Position numbers and translations under genes: made by a program
Notes under the pieces: model-generated
Seen by the model: only the letters and a program-made list of their open reading frames with translations
Database searches by the model: none
What the model was told of the DNA's origin: nothing
Part shown: positions 36,896-46,462 of the stretch, in pieces
Position numbering within the stretch: position 1 is the first letter of the stretch
How the letters are laid out: each line of letters opens with the position of its first letter
Assembly (NCBI GenBank): GCA_963819635.1
Contig: CAWFWX010000006.1
Location: 310,001 to 374,000, forward strand
DNA: 64,000 nucleotides
DNA from: JACVRW01 sp963819635
Lineage (GTDB): Bacteria > Actinomycetota > Thermoleophilia > Solirubrobacterales > Thermoleophilaceae
Reading direction: 5' to 3'

Positions 36896-39748
36896 GTGGC
36901 GATCACCGCTCCTCCGGCCGCCGGCACCGTCACGCTGAGCATCGACGGGCAGGAGCTCACGGTCCCGAAGGGCACCACGATCTACGACGCCGCGAAGGGC
37001 GCCGGGATCGAGATCCCCGTGCTCTGCCACGACGAGCGCTACGACCCGGTCGGCGTGTGCCGGATGTGCGTGGTCGACGTCGGCGCGCGCGTGTACGCGG
37101 CCGCATGCGTCCGCCCGTGCGAGGACGGCATGGAGGTGCAGACCGCGACGCCGGAGGTCGAGACGCGGCGCGCCACGCTCACGCAGCTCCTGATGGTGGA
37201 CCAGCCGCCGACCGAGGAGGACCCCAAGGAGACGACGACCGGCGACAACGAGCTGCTCGTGCTGGCGCGCCGCTACGGGATCGAGCGCGAGGACGGGCTC
37301 CCGCTCGGCGGCGGCCGCGGCATCGACATGAGCAACCCGGTCATCGCGGTCAACCACGACGCGTGCATCCTCTGCGACCGCTGCGTCCGCGCCTGCGACG
37401 ACATCCAGGGCAACGACGTGATCGGCCGCTCCGGCAAGGGCTACTCGACGCTGATCGCGTTCGACCTGAACGACCCCATGGGCGAGTCGTCCTGCGTGAC
37501 CTGCGGCGAGTGCGTGGCCGCCTGCCCCACCGGCGCGCTCACCAACAAGCCGATCCGCGACGTCCCTATCAAGCCGCGGAGCGAGCTCGACTCGGTGGAG
37601 ACGGTCTGCCCCTACTGCGGCGTCGGCTGCGCGCTCACCTACCACGTGGACCGGGAGCGCAACGCGATCTCGTTCGCGGACGGCCGCGAGCAGCCCGGGT
37701 CGAAGCGCCGGCTGTGCGTGAAGGGCCGCTACGGCTGGGACTACGCGAGCTCGCCGCAGCGGCTGACCACGCCGTTGATCCGGCGCGAGGACTCCTATCC
37801 GAAGGGCCCGCTGTCCGGCGACGTGAAGGGCGAGGGCCGCGGGCGCAAGAAGCCTGGCGGGCTCGTGGACTACGACGAGGTCCTCCCCCACTTCCGCGAG
37901 GCGAGCTGGGAGGAGGCGCTCTCGCTCGTCGCGGAGCGCCTGACCTCGATACACGCCGACGGCGGCTCCGGGGCCATCGCCGGCTTCGGCTCGGCCAAGT
38001 GCTCGAACGAGGAGGCCTACCTCTTCCAGAAGCTGATCCGAGCCGGCTTCGGCACGAACAACGTGGACCACTGCACCCGCCTGTGCCACGCCTCGAGTGT
38101 CGCGGCGCTGTTCGAGGGCGTGGGGTCCGGCGCGGTCTCGACCACCTACGGCGACATCATCAACGCCGACGTCGCGATCCTCGCCGGGACGAACACGACG
38201 GCGAACCACCCGGTCGCCTCCAGCTTCTTCAAGCAGGCGAAACGGCGCGGCACCAAGCTGATCGTGGTCGACCCGCGGCGCGAGCGGATCGCCGACCACG
38301 CCGACGTCTACTGCCAGCTCAAGCCCGGCACCGACGTGGCCTTCTACAACGGGATCCTGCACGAGCTGATCGCGAAGGACTGGATCGATCGCGAGTTCAT
38401 CCAGGAGCGCGTCACGAACTTCGGCGCGCTGGCCAAGGTCGTGAAGGAGTACCCGCCGGAACGAGCCGCACAGATCTGCGGCGTAGATGCCGACACGCTC
38501 CGCGAGGTCGCCCGCCTGTGGGGCACGGCGACTGCCGGCGTCATCTACTGGGGCATGGGGATCTCGCAGCACACCACCGGGACCGACAACGCCCGCTGCC
38601 TGATCGCGATGTGCTCCATCACGGGCAACGTCGGCCGCCAGGGGACCGGGCTGCACCCGCTGCGCGGCCAGAACAACGTGCAGGGCGCGTCCGACGCCGG
38701 CCTGATCCCGATGTTCTATCCCGACTACCAGCTCGTCACGCGCGAGGACGCGCGCGAGAAGTTCAGCGAGGTCTGGGGCGGGCGCGAGCTCGACCCCGAG
38801 CGCGGGCTCACCGTCACGGAGATCATCGCCAGCGCGCTGCACGGCGGCGTGCGCGGCATGTACATGATGGGCGAGAACCCGTTCCTCTCGGACCCGAACG
38901 TCAACAAGGTCCGGAAGGCGCTGAGCGCGCTCGAGTTCCTGGTCGTGCAGGACATCTTCCTCACGGAGACCGCGGAGTTCGCCGACGTGGTCCTCCCCGC
39001 GTCCTCCTACATGGAGAAGGAGGGCACCTACACGAACACCGACCGCCGCGTCCAGATCGGCCGCAAGGTGCTCGAGCCGCCGGGCGAGGCGCGCGAGGAC
39101 TGGAAGATCATCTGCGACATCTCCGCCCGGATCGGGCTGCCGATGGAGTACGGCTCGCCGCGCGAGGTATTCGACGAGATGGCGGCGAACATGCCGAACT
39201 ACGCGGGGCTGTCGTACGACAACCTCGGCGCGAGCGGCAAGCTCTACCCGAACCCCGACCCCGAGCACTCAGACGGCACGGTCGTGCTGTTCGACGAACG
39301 CTTCGGCACCGACGACGGGAAGGCGCACCTCGTTCCGGCCGAGTGGCTGCCGGCCAAGGAGCTGCCGAACGACGAGTTCCCGTTCATCCTCAACACCGGC
39401 CGCCTGCTGGAGCACTGGCACACCGGGTCGATGACGCGGCGCTCATTCGCGCTCGACGCGATCCAGCCGGAGGCGCACGTGTACCTGAACCCCGACGACG
39501 CGGCCTCGATGGGAGTCGGCGAGGGCGACTTCGTGCGCGTGACCTCACGCCGCGGTTTCATCGAGCTGTCCGCGCGTGTCTCGCACCGGGACACGCCCGG
39601 CACCTGCTTCATCCCGTTCCACTTCCGCGAGGCCGCCGCGAACGTGCTGACGATCGACGAGATCGACCCGGACGGGAAGATCCCCGAGTTCAAGTTCTGC
39701 GCGGTCAAGGTGGAGCCCGTCGCCGCGCCCGTCGCGGAGCCCGCGTGA
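36896..39748 (+). CDS. fdhA: NAD-dependent formate dehydrogenase, catalytic (alpha) subunit
   Basis: A 950-residue subunit starting at a GTG. Residues 10-90 are a [2Fe-2S] ferredoxin domain (Cys44, 55, 58, 71). Two [4Fe-4S] sets follow (CILCDRCVRAC at about 160; CVTCGECVAACPTGA), then the bis-MGD domain with a proximal [4Fe-4S] (CPYCGVGC). In NNVDHCTRLCHASSV the cysteine at about residue 397 occupies the position of the selenocysteine in E. coli FdhF, followed by the catalytic histidine, so this is a Cys-type enzyme. It oxidises formate to CO2. It is coupled by GTGA overlap to the NADH-side subunit and is intact. Confidence 0.95.
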   Translation: MAITAPPAAGTVTLSIDGQELTVPKGTTIYDAAKGAGIEIPVLCHDERYDPVGVCRMCVVDVGARVYAAACVRPCEDGMEVQTATPEVETRRATLTQLLMVDQPPTEEDPKETTTGDNELLVLARRYGIEREDGLPLGGGRGIDMSNPVIAVNHDACILCDRCVRACDDIQGNDVIGRSGKGYSTLIAFDLNDPMGESSCVTCGECVAACPTGALTNKPIRDVPIKPRSELDSVETVCPYCGVGCALTYHVDRERNAISFADGREQPGSKRRLCVKGRYGWDYASSPQRLTTPLIRREDSYPKGPLSGDVKGEGRGRKKPGGLVDYDEVLPHFREASWEEALSLVAERLTSIHADGGSGAIAGFGSAKCSNEEAYLFQKLIRAGFGTNNVDHCTRLCHASSVAALFEGVGSGAVSTTYGDIINADVAILAGTNTTANHPVASSFFKQAKRRGTKLIVVDPRRERIADHADVYCQLKPGTDVAFYNGILHELIAKDWIDREFIQERVTNFGALAKVVKEYPPERAAQICGVDADTLREVARLWGTATAGVIYWGMGISQHTTGTDNARCLIAMCSITGNVGRQGTGLHPLRGQNNVQGASDAGLIPMFYPDYQLVTREDAREKFSEVWGGRELDPERGLTVTEIIASALHGGVRGMYMMGENPFLSDPNVNKVRKALSALEFLVVQDIFLTETAEFADVVLPASSYMEKEGTYTNTDRRVQIGRKVLEPPGEAREDWKIICDISARIGLPMEYGSPREVFDEMAANMPNYAGLSYDNLGASGKLYPNPDPEHSDGTVVLFDERFGTDDGKAHLVPAEWLPAKELPNDEFPFILNTGRLLEHWHTGSMTRRSFALDAIQPEAHVYLNPDDAASMGVGEGDFVRVTSRRGFIELSARVSHRDTPGTCFIPFHFREAAANVLTIDEIDPDGKIPEFKFCAVKVEPVAAPVAEPA

Positions 39749-41421
39749 TCGGCCAGCGCGAGCCTGGGGCCGAGGCACGAGCAGGCCGCTTCCCCGGGCC
39801 GCCGCTGATCCCCGACCTCAACGCGATCCAGCGCGAGCACGGCTGGCTTCCGCGCGAGGAGCTCGTGAGGCTGTCGCGCGAACGGCGCCGCCCGCTGTAC
39901 GAGATCGAGGGCCTGATCTCGTTCTATCCGCACTTCCGCACCGAGCCGCCCCCCGAGACGGAGATCGCCTGCTGTCACGACCTGGCCTGCTGGCTGCACG
40001 GCTCCGGGGAGCGGATCGCGGCTCTGCACGCGGAGCACGACTCGAACCCGGGTGTCGAGCTCCGCGAGGTGTCGTGCATCGGCCGCTGCGACCGGGCGCC
40101 CGCCGTCTCCACGGAGACGGAGCTGCGGCGCACGGACGTCCAGCGCGCGAACGACCCGTATGCGGTCGACGCGCGCGATTACCGGGTGCTGCGGAGCGCC
40201 CTCGCACGCGAGCTCGACACGGGTGAGCTGGTCGCGGAGCTTCAGGAGTCCGGACTGCGCGGCATGGGCGGCGCGGGCTTCCCGACCGGGAAGAAGTGGG
40301 AGCTCGTCGCGAACCAGGAGGCCGAGCCGAAGTACGCGATCTGCAACGCCGACGAGTCCGAGCCCGGCACGTTCAAGGACCGTCAGATCCTGGCCGAGCA
40401 GCCGCACCTCGTGCTCGAGGGACTGGTGCTCGGGATGCTCGCCACGGGTTGCCGCGAGGGCTGGGTCTTCATCCGCCACGAGTACGAGCCGGAGGAGGAG
40501 GTGCTGCGCGAGGAGCTCGAGCGGCTCCGCGGACTCGGCCTGCTCGACCAGGCGGGTCTCGCGGTGGACATCTTCACCTCCCCCGGCGGCTACATCCTCG
40601 GCGAGGAGTCCGCGCTGCTCGAGTGCATGGAGGGCCACCGCGGCGAGCCGCGCAACAAGCCGCCCTTCCCGGGCATCGCCGGGCTGTGGGGCAAGCCGAC
40701 GCTGATGAACTCGGTCGAGACCTTCGCCCACGTGCCGGTGATCGCCGAGCGCGGCGCCGAGTGGTGGAAGTCGCAGGGCGTGAACGGCGGGACCGGGCTG
40801 AAGTTCTTCGCGGTCTCGGGCCACGTCGAGAAGCCGGACGTGTACTGCGTGCCGATGGGGACGACGGCGCGGGAGCTGATCGACCTGGCGGGCGGCGTGA
40901 GCGAGGGGCGCGAGCTGTTGGCGTTCCAGCCCGGCGGCGCGTCGTCGAACTTCCTCGGGCCGGACCAGCTCGACGTCCCCCTGGACTTCGACCCGCTGGC
41001 CGAGGCGGGGTCGATGCTCGGCTCGGGCGCCCTCGTGGCGATCGCCGAGGGCACCGACCTGCTCGCCGCCGCCACGAACGTCCTGCGGTTCTTCAGAAAC
41101 GAGTCGTGCGGGAAGTGCGTCCCCTGCCGCGTCGGGTCGACGAAGGCGCACGCGATCCTCACCGAGCTGCTCGAGTCCGGAGGCGGCGCCGACGACGTGG
41201 ACGACCGGATCCTCGAGCTCGAGAAGACGATGCGCCTCACCTCGATATGCGGCCTCGGCCAGGTCGCCCTCGGCCCGGCGATCAGCGTTCTGGGGCTGAA
41301 GCGAGGCGGCACCGAGGCGCGCCCTCACCCGCGGCCCGCGCGACCGCCCGACCAAGCGGCCGGCTCGACCGACGGCGACCGCGCTCCGGAGAGCGCCCCG
41401 CCCGGCGGCGATCCCTCCTGA
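39745..41421 (+). CDS. fdhB: formate dehydrogenase diaphorase subunit, NuoE-NuoF fusion
   Basis: A 558-residue fusion. Residues 1-130 resemble NuoE/FdsG with a [2Fe-2S] site (CCHDLAC and SCIGRC at about 109). Residues 150-520 resemble NuoF/FdsB: GMGGAGFPTGKKWELVANQE (FMN/NADH binding, about 170), SPGGYILGEESALLE and the C-terminal [4Fe-4S] site ESCGKCVPCRVGS (about 452) with CGLG. It transfers electrons from the formate site to NAD+. The C-terminal 35 residues are proline-rich. Fusion of FdsG and FdsB functions in one polypeptide fits a compact soluble FDH. Confidence 0.92.
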   Translation: MIGQREPGAEARAGRFPGPPLIPDLNAIQREHGWLPREELVRLSRERRRPLYEIEGLISFYPHFRTEPPPETEIACCHDLACWLHGSGERIAALHAEHDSNPGVELREVSCIGRCDRAPAVSTETELRRTDVQRANDPYAVDARDYRVLRSALARELDTGELVAELQESGLRGMGGAGFPTGKKWELVANQEAEPKYAICNADESEPGTFKDRQILAEQPHLVLEGLVLGMLATGCREGWVFIRHEYEPEEEVLREELERLRGLGLLDQAGLAVDIFTSPGGYILGEESALLECMEGHRGEPRNKPPFPGIAGLWGKPTLMNSVETFAHVPVIAERGAEWWKSQGVNGGTGLKFFAVSGHVEKPDVYCVPMGTTARELIDLAGGVSEGRELLAFQPGGASSNFLGPDQLDVPLDFDPLAEAGSMLGSGALVAIAEGTDLLAAATNVLRFFRNESCGKCVPCRVGSTKAHAILTELLESGGGADDVDDRILELEKTMRLTSICGLGQVALGPAISVLGLKRGGTEARPHPRPARPPDQAAGSTDGDRAPESAPPGGDPS

Positions 41422-41422
41422 C

Positions 41423-42710
41423 ATGACCGCGCGCGAGGGGCGCGAGTTCTTCACCGTCAAGACGGTCTCGGAGGCGCTGACCGGCTTCCGGCCCGAGCGG
41501 CGCACGCCCGTCGAGACGATCTCGCTCGACGCCGCGCTCGGCCGCGTCCCGGCCGAGGCGATCACCGCCCCGCACGCCCTGCCCGGCTTCGCGCGCGCGA
41601 CGGTCGACGGCTTCGCCGTCCACGCCGCGGACACGTACGGCGCCTCGGAAGGGCTGCCGAGCTACCTGGAGCTCGCCGGCGAGGCCCGGATGGGCCGCCC
41701 TCCCGAGATCGAGGTCCGGACGGGCACCGCGGTCGCGATCGCCACCGGCGCGCCGCTCCCACCGGGCGCCGACGCGGTTCTGAAGCTCGAGCACACACAG
41801 GCCGCGACAGCGGAGCTGCTCGAGGTGCTGCGTCCCGTCACACCGGGCGAGGGAATGGTGCGCGCCGACGAGGACGCGGCACCCGGCGCCGAGCTCGTCC
41901 CCGCCGGCCGGCCGCTGCGCCCGCAGGACCTGGGAATGCTGGCCGCCGCGGGAATCGCGCAGCTCCCCGTGCATGCCCGCCCGCGGGTGACGATCGTCTC
42001 GACGGGCGACGAGCTGGTGCCGGCGACCAGCGCCTCGGCGCTCATCCGTCGGCCAGGTCCGCGACTCCTCCGCCCCCGCCCTCGCCGCCATGACTCGCGA
42101 AGCGGGCGGCGACCCCCACTTCGCCGGCATCGTGCCGGACGACCGCGACGCACTCGCCCAGACGCTCCGCGCAACCCTCAACGTAAAGGGGTCAGACCCC
42201 TTTCGGAGGGTGGTCGAGGGTTCGTTACGCGGGTGTGACGTCCTCGTCGTCTCCGCCGGCTCCTCGGTCGGCGCGCGCGATGAGACCGCTGCCGCCATCG
42301 CCTCGCTTGGCGAGCCGGGGATCTGGTGCCACGGCCTGGCCTTCCGGCCGGGCAAGCCGACGCTGCTCGCCGACTGCGGCGGGGTGCCGGTCATCGGCCT
42401 GCCCGGTAATCCGCGCTCGGCGCTGGTCGTCTTCCGGCTGATCGGAATGCCGATCGTGCGCCTCGTGGGTGGCTGCACCGAGCCGCCGCCGGAGCCGACC
42501 GTCCGCGCGCGCCTCGCACGCGACCTTCCGTCCGCCGCGGGCCGGCTCGACATCGTTCAGGTGCGCGTGAACGGCGGCGAGGCGGAGCCGCTCTTCGGCA
42601 GCTCGTCGCTGCTCTCGATTCTCACGGCAGCCGACGGGTACGTGGTGGTCCCGGAGGCCGCCACCGGGCTGGCCGCGGGAGCCGACGTCGAGGTGACTCT
42701 GTACCGCTAG
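41423..42710 (+). CDS. moeA: molybdopterin molybdenumtransferase MoeA, frameshifted
   Basis: The ATG at 41423 lies two bases after the FDH stop. MoeA blocks are clear: LDAALGRVPAEAITAPHALP, FARATVDGFAVHAAD, ATGAPLPPGADAV and TIVSTGDELVPAT. The frame then breaks at the CC run at 42053-42054; deleting one C joins IRR to QVRDSSAPALAAMTREAGGD. The rest includes SAGSSVGARDE, RPGKPTLLADCGGVPVIGLP and a C-terminal beta domain, for about 429 residues. It inserts molybdenum (or tungsten) into molybdopterin. A palindrome at 42185-42203 encodes NVKGSDPFRR inside the protein. Confidence 0.86.
42185..42203. repeat. dispersed palindrome, copy 4 (core GGGGTCAGACCCC)
   Basis: AAAGGGGTCAGACCCCTTT is a perfect 9-bp inverted repeat around a central A, within the moeA coding sequence in a surface-loop-like position between FAGIVPDDRDALAQTLRATL and the GCDVLVVSAG block. 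Confidence 0.85.
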
Positions 42711-42724
42711 CCGAAGGGGACGCG

Positions 42725-43051
42725 ATGCCGCTCTATCTGTCGAAGTTCAGCTACACGCCGGAGACCTGGGCCAGGCTGGTCGAGAACCCCGAGGACCGCC
42801 GCACGGCCGCTCAGTCGTACATCGAGTCGGTCGGCGGCAAGCTCCACGGGTTCTGGTACGCCTTCGGCGCGCACGACGGCTACACCCTCTGGGAGGCCCC
42901 CGACAACGTGTCCATGGCCGCGGTTGCGCTGGCGATCGGCAGCGGCGGTGCGCTGAGCTCGCTCGACACGACCGTCCTCCTCACCGTGGACGAGACGCTG
43001 GATGCGCTGCGCGCGGCGAAGGAGGTCGGATACCGATCGCCCGGTGAGTGA
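42725..43051 (+). CDS. GYD domain protein
   Basis: A 108-residue protein starting MPLYLSKFSYTPETWARLVE, with the family's GKLHGFWYAFGAHDGYTLWE segment, where GYD is preserved as DGYT. GYD proteins are small dimeric alpha-beta-barrel-like proteins of unknown function. A ribosome-binding GAAGGGGA lies upstream. Its stop overlaps the next start region (GTGATG), so it sits inside the molybdenum gene run. Confidence 0.82.
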   Translation: MPLYLSKFSYTPETWARLVENPEDRRTAAQSYIESVGGKLHGFWYAFGAHDGYTLWEAPDNVSMAAVALAIGSGGALSSLDTTVLLTVDETLDALRAAKEVGYRSPGE

Positions 43052-44964
43052 TGGCCCGCGCCGCGCCGTTCATCCACGACCGCCCTGCCGCCGAGGCGCT
43101 CGCCGCCTGGGAGGAGGCCTGCGCCGAGGCGGGCTGTCCGGAGCGGGTCGAGACGGTGCGCTTGCCGCTCGATCAGGCCGTGGGGCGCGTGACGGCCGAG
43201 CCCGTCTGGGCGAGGACCTCGTCGCCGCCGTTCGACGCGGCCGCGATGGACGGCATCGCCGTTCGCGCCGCCGACACCGCCGGCGCGAGTGAGACCACGC
43301 CGGTGCGGCTCGAGGCGGGCGCGTTCGAGGTGGTCGACACCGGCGATCCGGTCCCGGGCGATTTCGATGCCGTCGTCATGCGCGAGGACGTCCACGAGCA
43401 CGACGACGCCGTCGAGCTTCGCGCCGCCGCGGCGCCGTACCAGCACGTGCGCTCCATCGGCGAGGACGTGAGCGCCGCGGAGCTGCTGCTGCCCTCCGGC
43501 CACCGCCTGCGGCCGGTTGACGTGGCGGCCGCCGGCGCCGCCGGCGCGACCGAGCTCGTGGTCCGGCGCCGGCCGGTCGTGACCGTGATCCCGACCGGCG
43601 ACGAGCTCCGGCCGGTCGGCTCGGAGCTCGGCGAGGGCGAGCTCCCCGACACGAACTCCGTGATGCTCGCCGCGCAGGCCGAGGCAGCCGGCTGCGAGGC
43701 CCACCGGTTCGAGATCACGCGCGACGTGCCCGAGGAGATCGCCGCGGCCGTCCGCGCCGCCGCCGCGCGATCGGACCTCGTCATCGTGATCGCCGGGTCG
43801 AGCGCCGGCCGCGACGACCACACCGCCGCGGTGGTCGCGGAGGTGGGGACGCTGGCGGTCCACGGCGTCGCGGTCAGGCCCGGACACCCGGTCGTGCTCG
43901 GGGTCGCCGGCCGCACCCCCGTGCTGGGCGCGCCGGGCTACCCCGTGTCGGCCTCGCTCACCTTCGACATCTTCGCCGCGCCCCTGCTCGCGCGGCTCGA
44001 GGGCGCGCCGCCGCCGGAGGCGCCCACCGTGGAGGCGCGCCTCGCGCGCAAGCTGGCGTCGACCATGGGGATGGACGACTGGGTGCGGGTGCGGCTCGGG
44101 CAGGTGGACGGCCGCCTCGTGGCGACCCCGCTTCCGCGCGGCGCCGGCGTCCTCACCTCGCTGGTGCGTGCCGACGGTCTGCTCGTCGTCCCCGCCGCGC
44201 TCGAGGGCCACCACGCCGGGGAGGAGGTCACGGTCCGCCTGCTTCGCGGCGTCGGCGAGATCGAGCGGACGATCGTCGTGACCGGCTCGCACGACCTCGT
44301 GCTCGATCTGGCGGCGTCGGCATTACGGGAGCGTGACCCGCGCGTGACGCTCGCGTCGTCGAACGTCGGCTCGCTCGGCGGGCTGACGGCGCTGCGGGAT
44401 GGGCTCTGCCACGTCGCCGGGTCACACCTGCTCGATCCCGACACGGGCGAGTACACGCTGCCGTACCTGGAGCGGCTGCTCCCCGGCCGCGACGTCGCCG
44501 TGGTCCGGCTCGTGCACCGCGACCAGGGGCTGATCGTCGCGCCCGGCAACCCGACGGGCGTGACCGGCATCGAGGACGTGGCGCGGCGCGGGCTCCGCTA
44601 CGTCAACCGCCAGCGCGGAGCGGGCACCCGCATGCTCCTCGACCACGAGCTCGCGGAGCGCGACATCGAGCCCGAGACGATCGACGGCTACCGGCGCGAG
44701 GAGCACACCCACCTGGCGGTCGCCGCCGCCGTCGCGGCCGGGCGCGCCGACTGCGGCCTCGGCGTGCTGGCGGCCGCGCGCGCATTCGGGCTCGACTTCG
44801 TGCCCGTGGCGAAGGAGCCGTACGACCTGGTGCTGATGCAGCACACCCTCGAGGACGAGCTGCTGGCGCCGCTGTGGGAGCTGCTCGAGTCGGACGACTT
44901 TCGCCGCGCCGTCACCGACCTCGGCGGCTACGACACGTCCGAGATGGGCCGGCGAATCCTGTGA
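43048..44964 (+). CDS. MoeA-type molybdopterin enzyme fused to PBP-like domain
   Basis: A 638-residue protein, from GTG 43048 or ATG 43051. Residues 1-400 are a second MoeA: LPLDQAVGRVTAEPVWARTS, SPPFDAAAMDGIAVRAADTA, PTGDELRPVGSELGEGELPD and IAGSSAGRDDHTAAVV. Residues 405-638 form a substrate-binding PBP-like domain (VVTGSHDLVLDLAASALRER, RYVNRQRGAGTRMLLDHEL, FDFVPVAKEPYDLVL-like). Such fusions occur beside tungsten/molybdenum enzymes and may sense or load the metal. It is intact, in contrast to the first moeA. Confidence 0.88.
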   Translation: MMARAAPFIHDRPAAEALAAWEEACAEAGCPERVETVRLPLDQAVGRVTAEPVWARTSSPPFDAAAMDGIAVRAADTAGASETTPVRLEAGAFEVVDTGDPVPGDFDAVVMREDVHEHDDAVELRAAAAPYQHVRSIGEDVSAAELLLPSGHRLRPVDVAAAGAAGATELVVRRRPVVTVIPTGDELRPVGSELGEGELPDTNSVMLAAQAEAAGCEAHRFEITRDVPEEIAAAVRAAAARSDLVIVIAGSSAGRDDHTAAVVAEVGTLAVHGVAVRPGHPVVLGVAGRTPVLGAPGYPVSASLTFDIFAAPLLARLEGAPPPEAPTVEARLARKLASTMGMDDWVRVRLGQVDGRLVATPLPRGAGVLTSLVRADGLLVVPAALEGHHAGEEVTVRLLRGVGEIERTIVVTGSHDLVLDLAASALRERDPRVTLASSNVGSLGGLTALRDGLCHVAGSHLLDPDTGEYTLPYLERLLPGRDVAVVRLVHRDQGLIVAPGNPTGVTGIEDVARRGLRYVNRQRGAGTRMLLDHELAERDIEPETIDGYRREEHTHLAVAAAVAAGRADCGLGVLAAARAFGLDFVPVAKEPYDLVLMQHTLEDELLAPLWELLESDDFRRAVTDLGGYDTSEMGRRIL

Positions 44965-44975
44965 GGAGCCCGGCA

Positions 44976-45533
44976 CTAGCGCGGGATCGGGGCGCGCCGC
45001 GGGGGCGGCGGGCGGCCGGTCGCCGACGCGCGGGCCTCGACCGCGCGCAGCTCGGCGCGCTCGGCGCGCTCGAGCACCGGCCCGGATCCGAGGTTGATCT
45101 CGACCAGCCGCGCCGCCGCGGACGCCGCCGCCTCCGCGAACACCACGCCGGTCAGCGCGTCGCCCCGCACGGCCTCCGAGGAGGAGCGGGCGACCGAGGC
45201 GCCTAGCTCCGCGACCTCGGCGGCCAGCTCGGCCACGTGCGCCGGCGGCTCGCTCGCGGCCGCCAGCGCCAGCCGGCGCTCCTCGGGCGTCCGCGCCTCG
45301 AGCACCGGCGCGTAGGAGGTGAGCTCGAGATCGGCGAGCCTCAGCGCCCGGGCCCGCAGCTCGCTCGCCTGCTCCGCCGCCTCATCGACCGACCCGATCC
45401 GCGCAGCCATCTCGACGAGCGCCGCCGCAAGCCCGGCGCCGACCGCGGCCGAGCTTCCGCCGCCCGGCGCCGGCGTCGACTCCGCCACGCTCTCGAGGAA
45501 CGCCTCGAGCGGCTGGTTGCCGAGCTCCGACAC
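44976..45533 (-). CDS. formiminotransferase-cyclodeaminase domain protein (methenyl-THF cyclohydrolase FchA-like)
   Basis: A 185-residue protein starting at a GTG (VSELGNQPLEAFLESVAEST). The block PAPGGGSSAAVGAGLAAALVEM is the folate-binding signature of the cyclodeaminase/FchA family. FchA-type enzymes interconvert 5,10-methenyl- and 10-formyl-tetrahydrofolate, a step linking one-carbon units to formate, which fits the adjacent formate dehydrogenase. A formiminotetrahydrofolate cyclodeaminase role is the alternative. The longer frame to 45596 runs over the divergent dioxygenase start. Confidence 0.8.
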   Translation of the reverse strand: MSELGNQPLEAFLESVAESTPAPGGGSSAAVGAGLAAALVEMAARIGSVDEAAEQASELRARALRLADLELTSYAPVLEARTPEERRLALAAASEPPAHVAELAAEVAELGASVARSSSEAVRGDALTGVVFAEAAASAAARLVEINLGSGPVLERAERAELRAVEARASATGRPPPPRRAPIPR

Positions 45534-45552
45534 GCGCCGGTACCGTACCGGC

Positions 45553-46437
45553 GTGGCGACCGTGACTCGACCGCCGGCTGCCTTCGACGACGTCACCGGC
45601 GAGCAGATCGCGAGCTTCAGGCGCGACGGCTTCCTGATCGTCGAGGAGGGACTGGTGCCGCTGCCCGCCGTGGAGGTCCTCAGGGAGCGCTTCGCCGCGA
45701 TCTTCGACGGCGACTACGCCACCGGCATCGCGCCCGACGAGGTGAACTGGAAGCGCGGTCGCGACCGCGACGACGTGACGCGCCAGATCTGCAACGGCTG
45801 GCGCGCCGACGACCTGATCGCCGCACAGGTGCTCAGCGAGACGACCGGCCGCATCGCAGCAAAGCTCGGCGGCTACCGCGGCACGCGCATGCTCCAGGAC
45901 AACTGCCTCTGGAAGCCGCCCGGCACGAAGTCGCTCGGCATGCACCAGGACGGCTCCTACGCCGGCTACCTCTCCCCGCCCGAGATGATCACCTGCTGGG
46001 TGGCGCTCGACGAGACGTTCGCCCAGGGCGGCACGATCGAGTACGTGCGCGGATCGCACCTGTGGCCGAAGGCGCCGCCCGACCGCGGCAGCTTCCACGC
46101 GCCCGACGACTGGCTGGCGCCCGTCGGCAAGGCGGCTCCCGAGGGAGCCGAGATCGAGCGCGTGCCCGTGGTGGTGAAGCCGGGCGGCTGCGCGTTCCAT
46201 CACTCGCTCACCTTCCACGGCTCCGGGCCGAACGAGTCGACCGTCGAGCGGCGCGCCCTCGTCTCCCACCTCATCCCGGTGGAGACGCGCTTCCATCCCA
46301 CGAACACCGACGTCGTCTACTCCCGCTACCGCCGGCGAGGCGATCTGTCCATGGACGAGTCGTTCTTCCCCGTCCTCTGGGACGAGGACGGCGGCAGGTC
46401 GAGCTGGCTGGCGGAACTGCCGGCGCTTGACATGTGA
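45553..46437 (+). CDS. phytanoyl-CoA dioxygenase family protein (Fe(II)/2-oxoglutarate)
   Basis: A 294-residue oxygenase starting at a GTG (VATVTRPPAAFDDVTGEQIA). The iron ligands are visible: MHQDGSYAGY (HxD) and the distal histidine in CAFHHSLTFHGSGPN, followed by an arginine for 2-oxoglutarate in ERRALVSHL. PhyH-type enzymes hydroxylate varied small molecules; the substrate is unknown. It is divergent from the cyclohydrolase gene with only 19 bases between starts, and its 3' end overlaps the promoter of the ArsR-type gene. Confidence 0.87.
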   Translation: MATVTRPPAAFDDVTGEQIASFRRDGFLIVEEGLVPLPAVEVLRERFAAIFDGDYATGIAPDEVNWKRGRDRDDVTRQICNGWRADDLIAAQVLSETTGRIAAKLGGYRGTRMLQDNCLWKPPGTKSLGMHQDGSYAGYLSPPEMITCWVALDETFAQGGTIEYVRGSHLWPKAPPDRGSFHAPDDWLAPVGKAAPEGAEIERVPVVVKPGGCAFHHSLTFHGSGPNESTVERRALVSHLIPVETRFHPTNTDVVYSRYRRRGDLSMDESFFPVLWDEDGGRSSWLAELPALDM

Positions 46438-46456
46438 CCATTTGGTCACCTATCCT
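46427..46456 (+). promoter_or_regulatory. promoter with internal inverted-repeat operator for the ArsR-SRPBCC gene
   Basis: TTGACA (46427-46432) and TATCCT (46451-46456) are spaced 18 bases apart, and the spacer contains the inverted repeat GTGACCA-TT-TGGTCAC (46434-46449). The ATG of the regulator follows seven bases after the -10. Placement of the operator between -35 and -10 is what an autorepressing ArsR protein needs. Confidence 0.72.
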
Positions 46457-46462
46457 CTCGGC

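Noticed and set aside
36896..39748. Selenocysteine codon in formate dehydrogenase
   Set aside because: The active-site position is a TGC cysteine codon, not TGA, and the frame is fully open.
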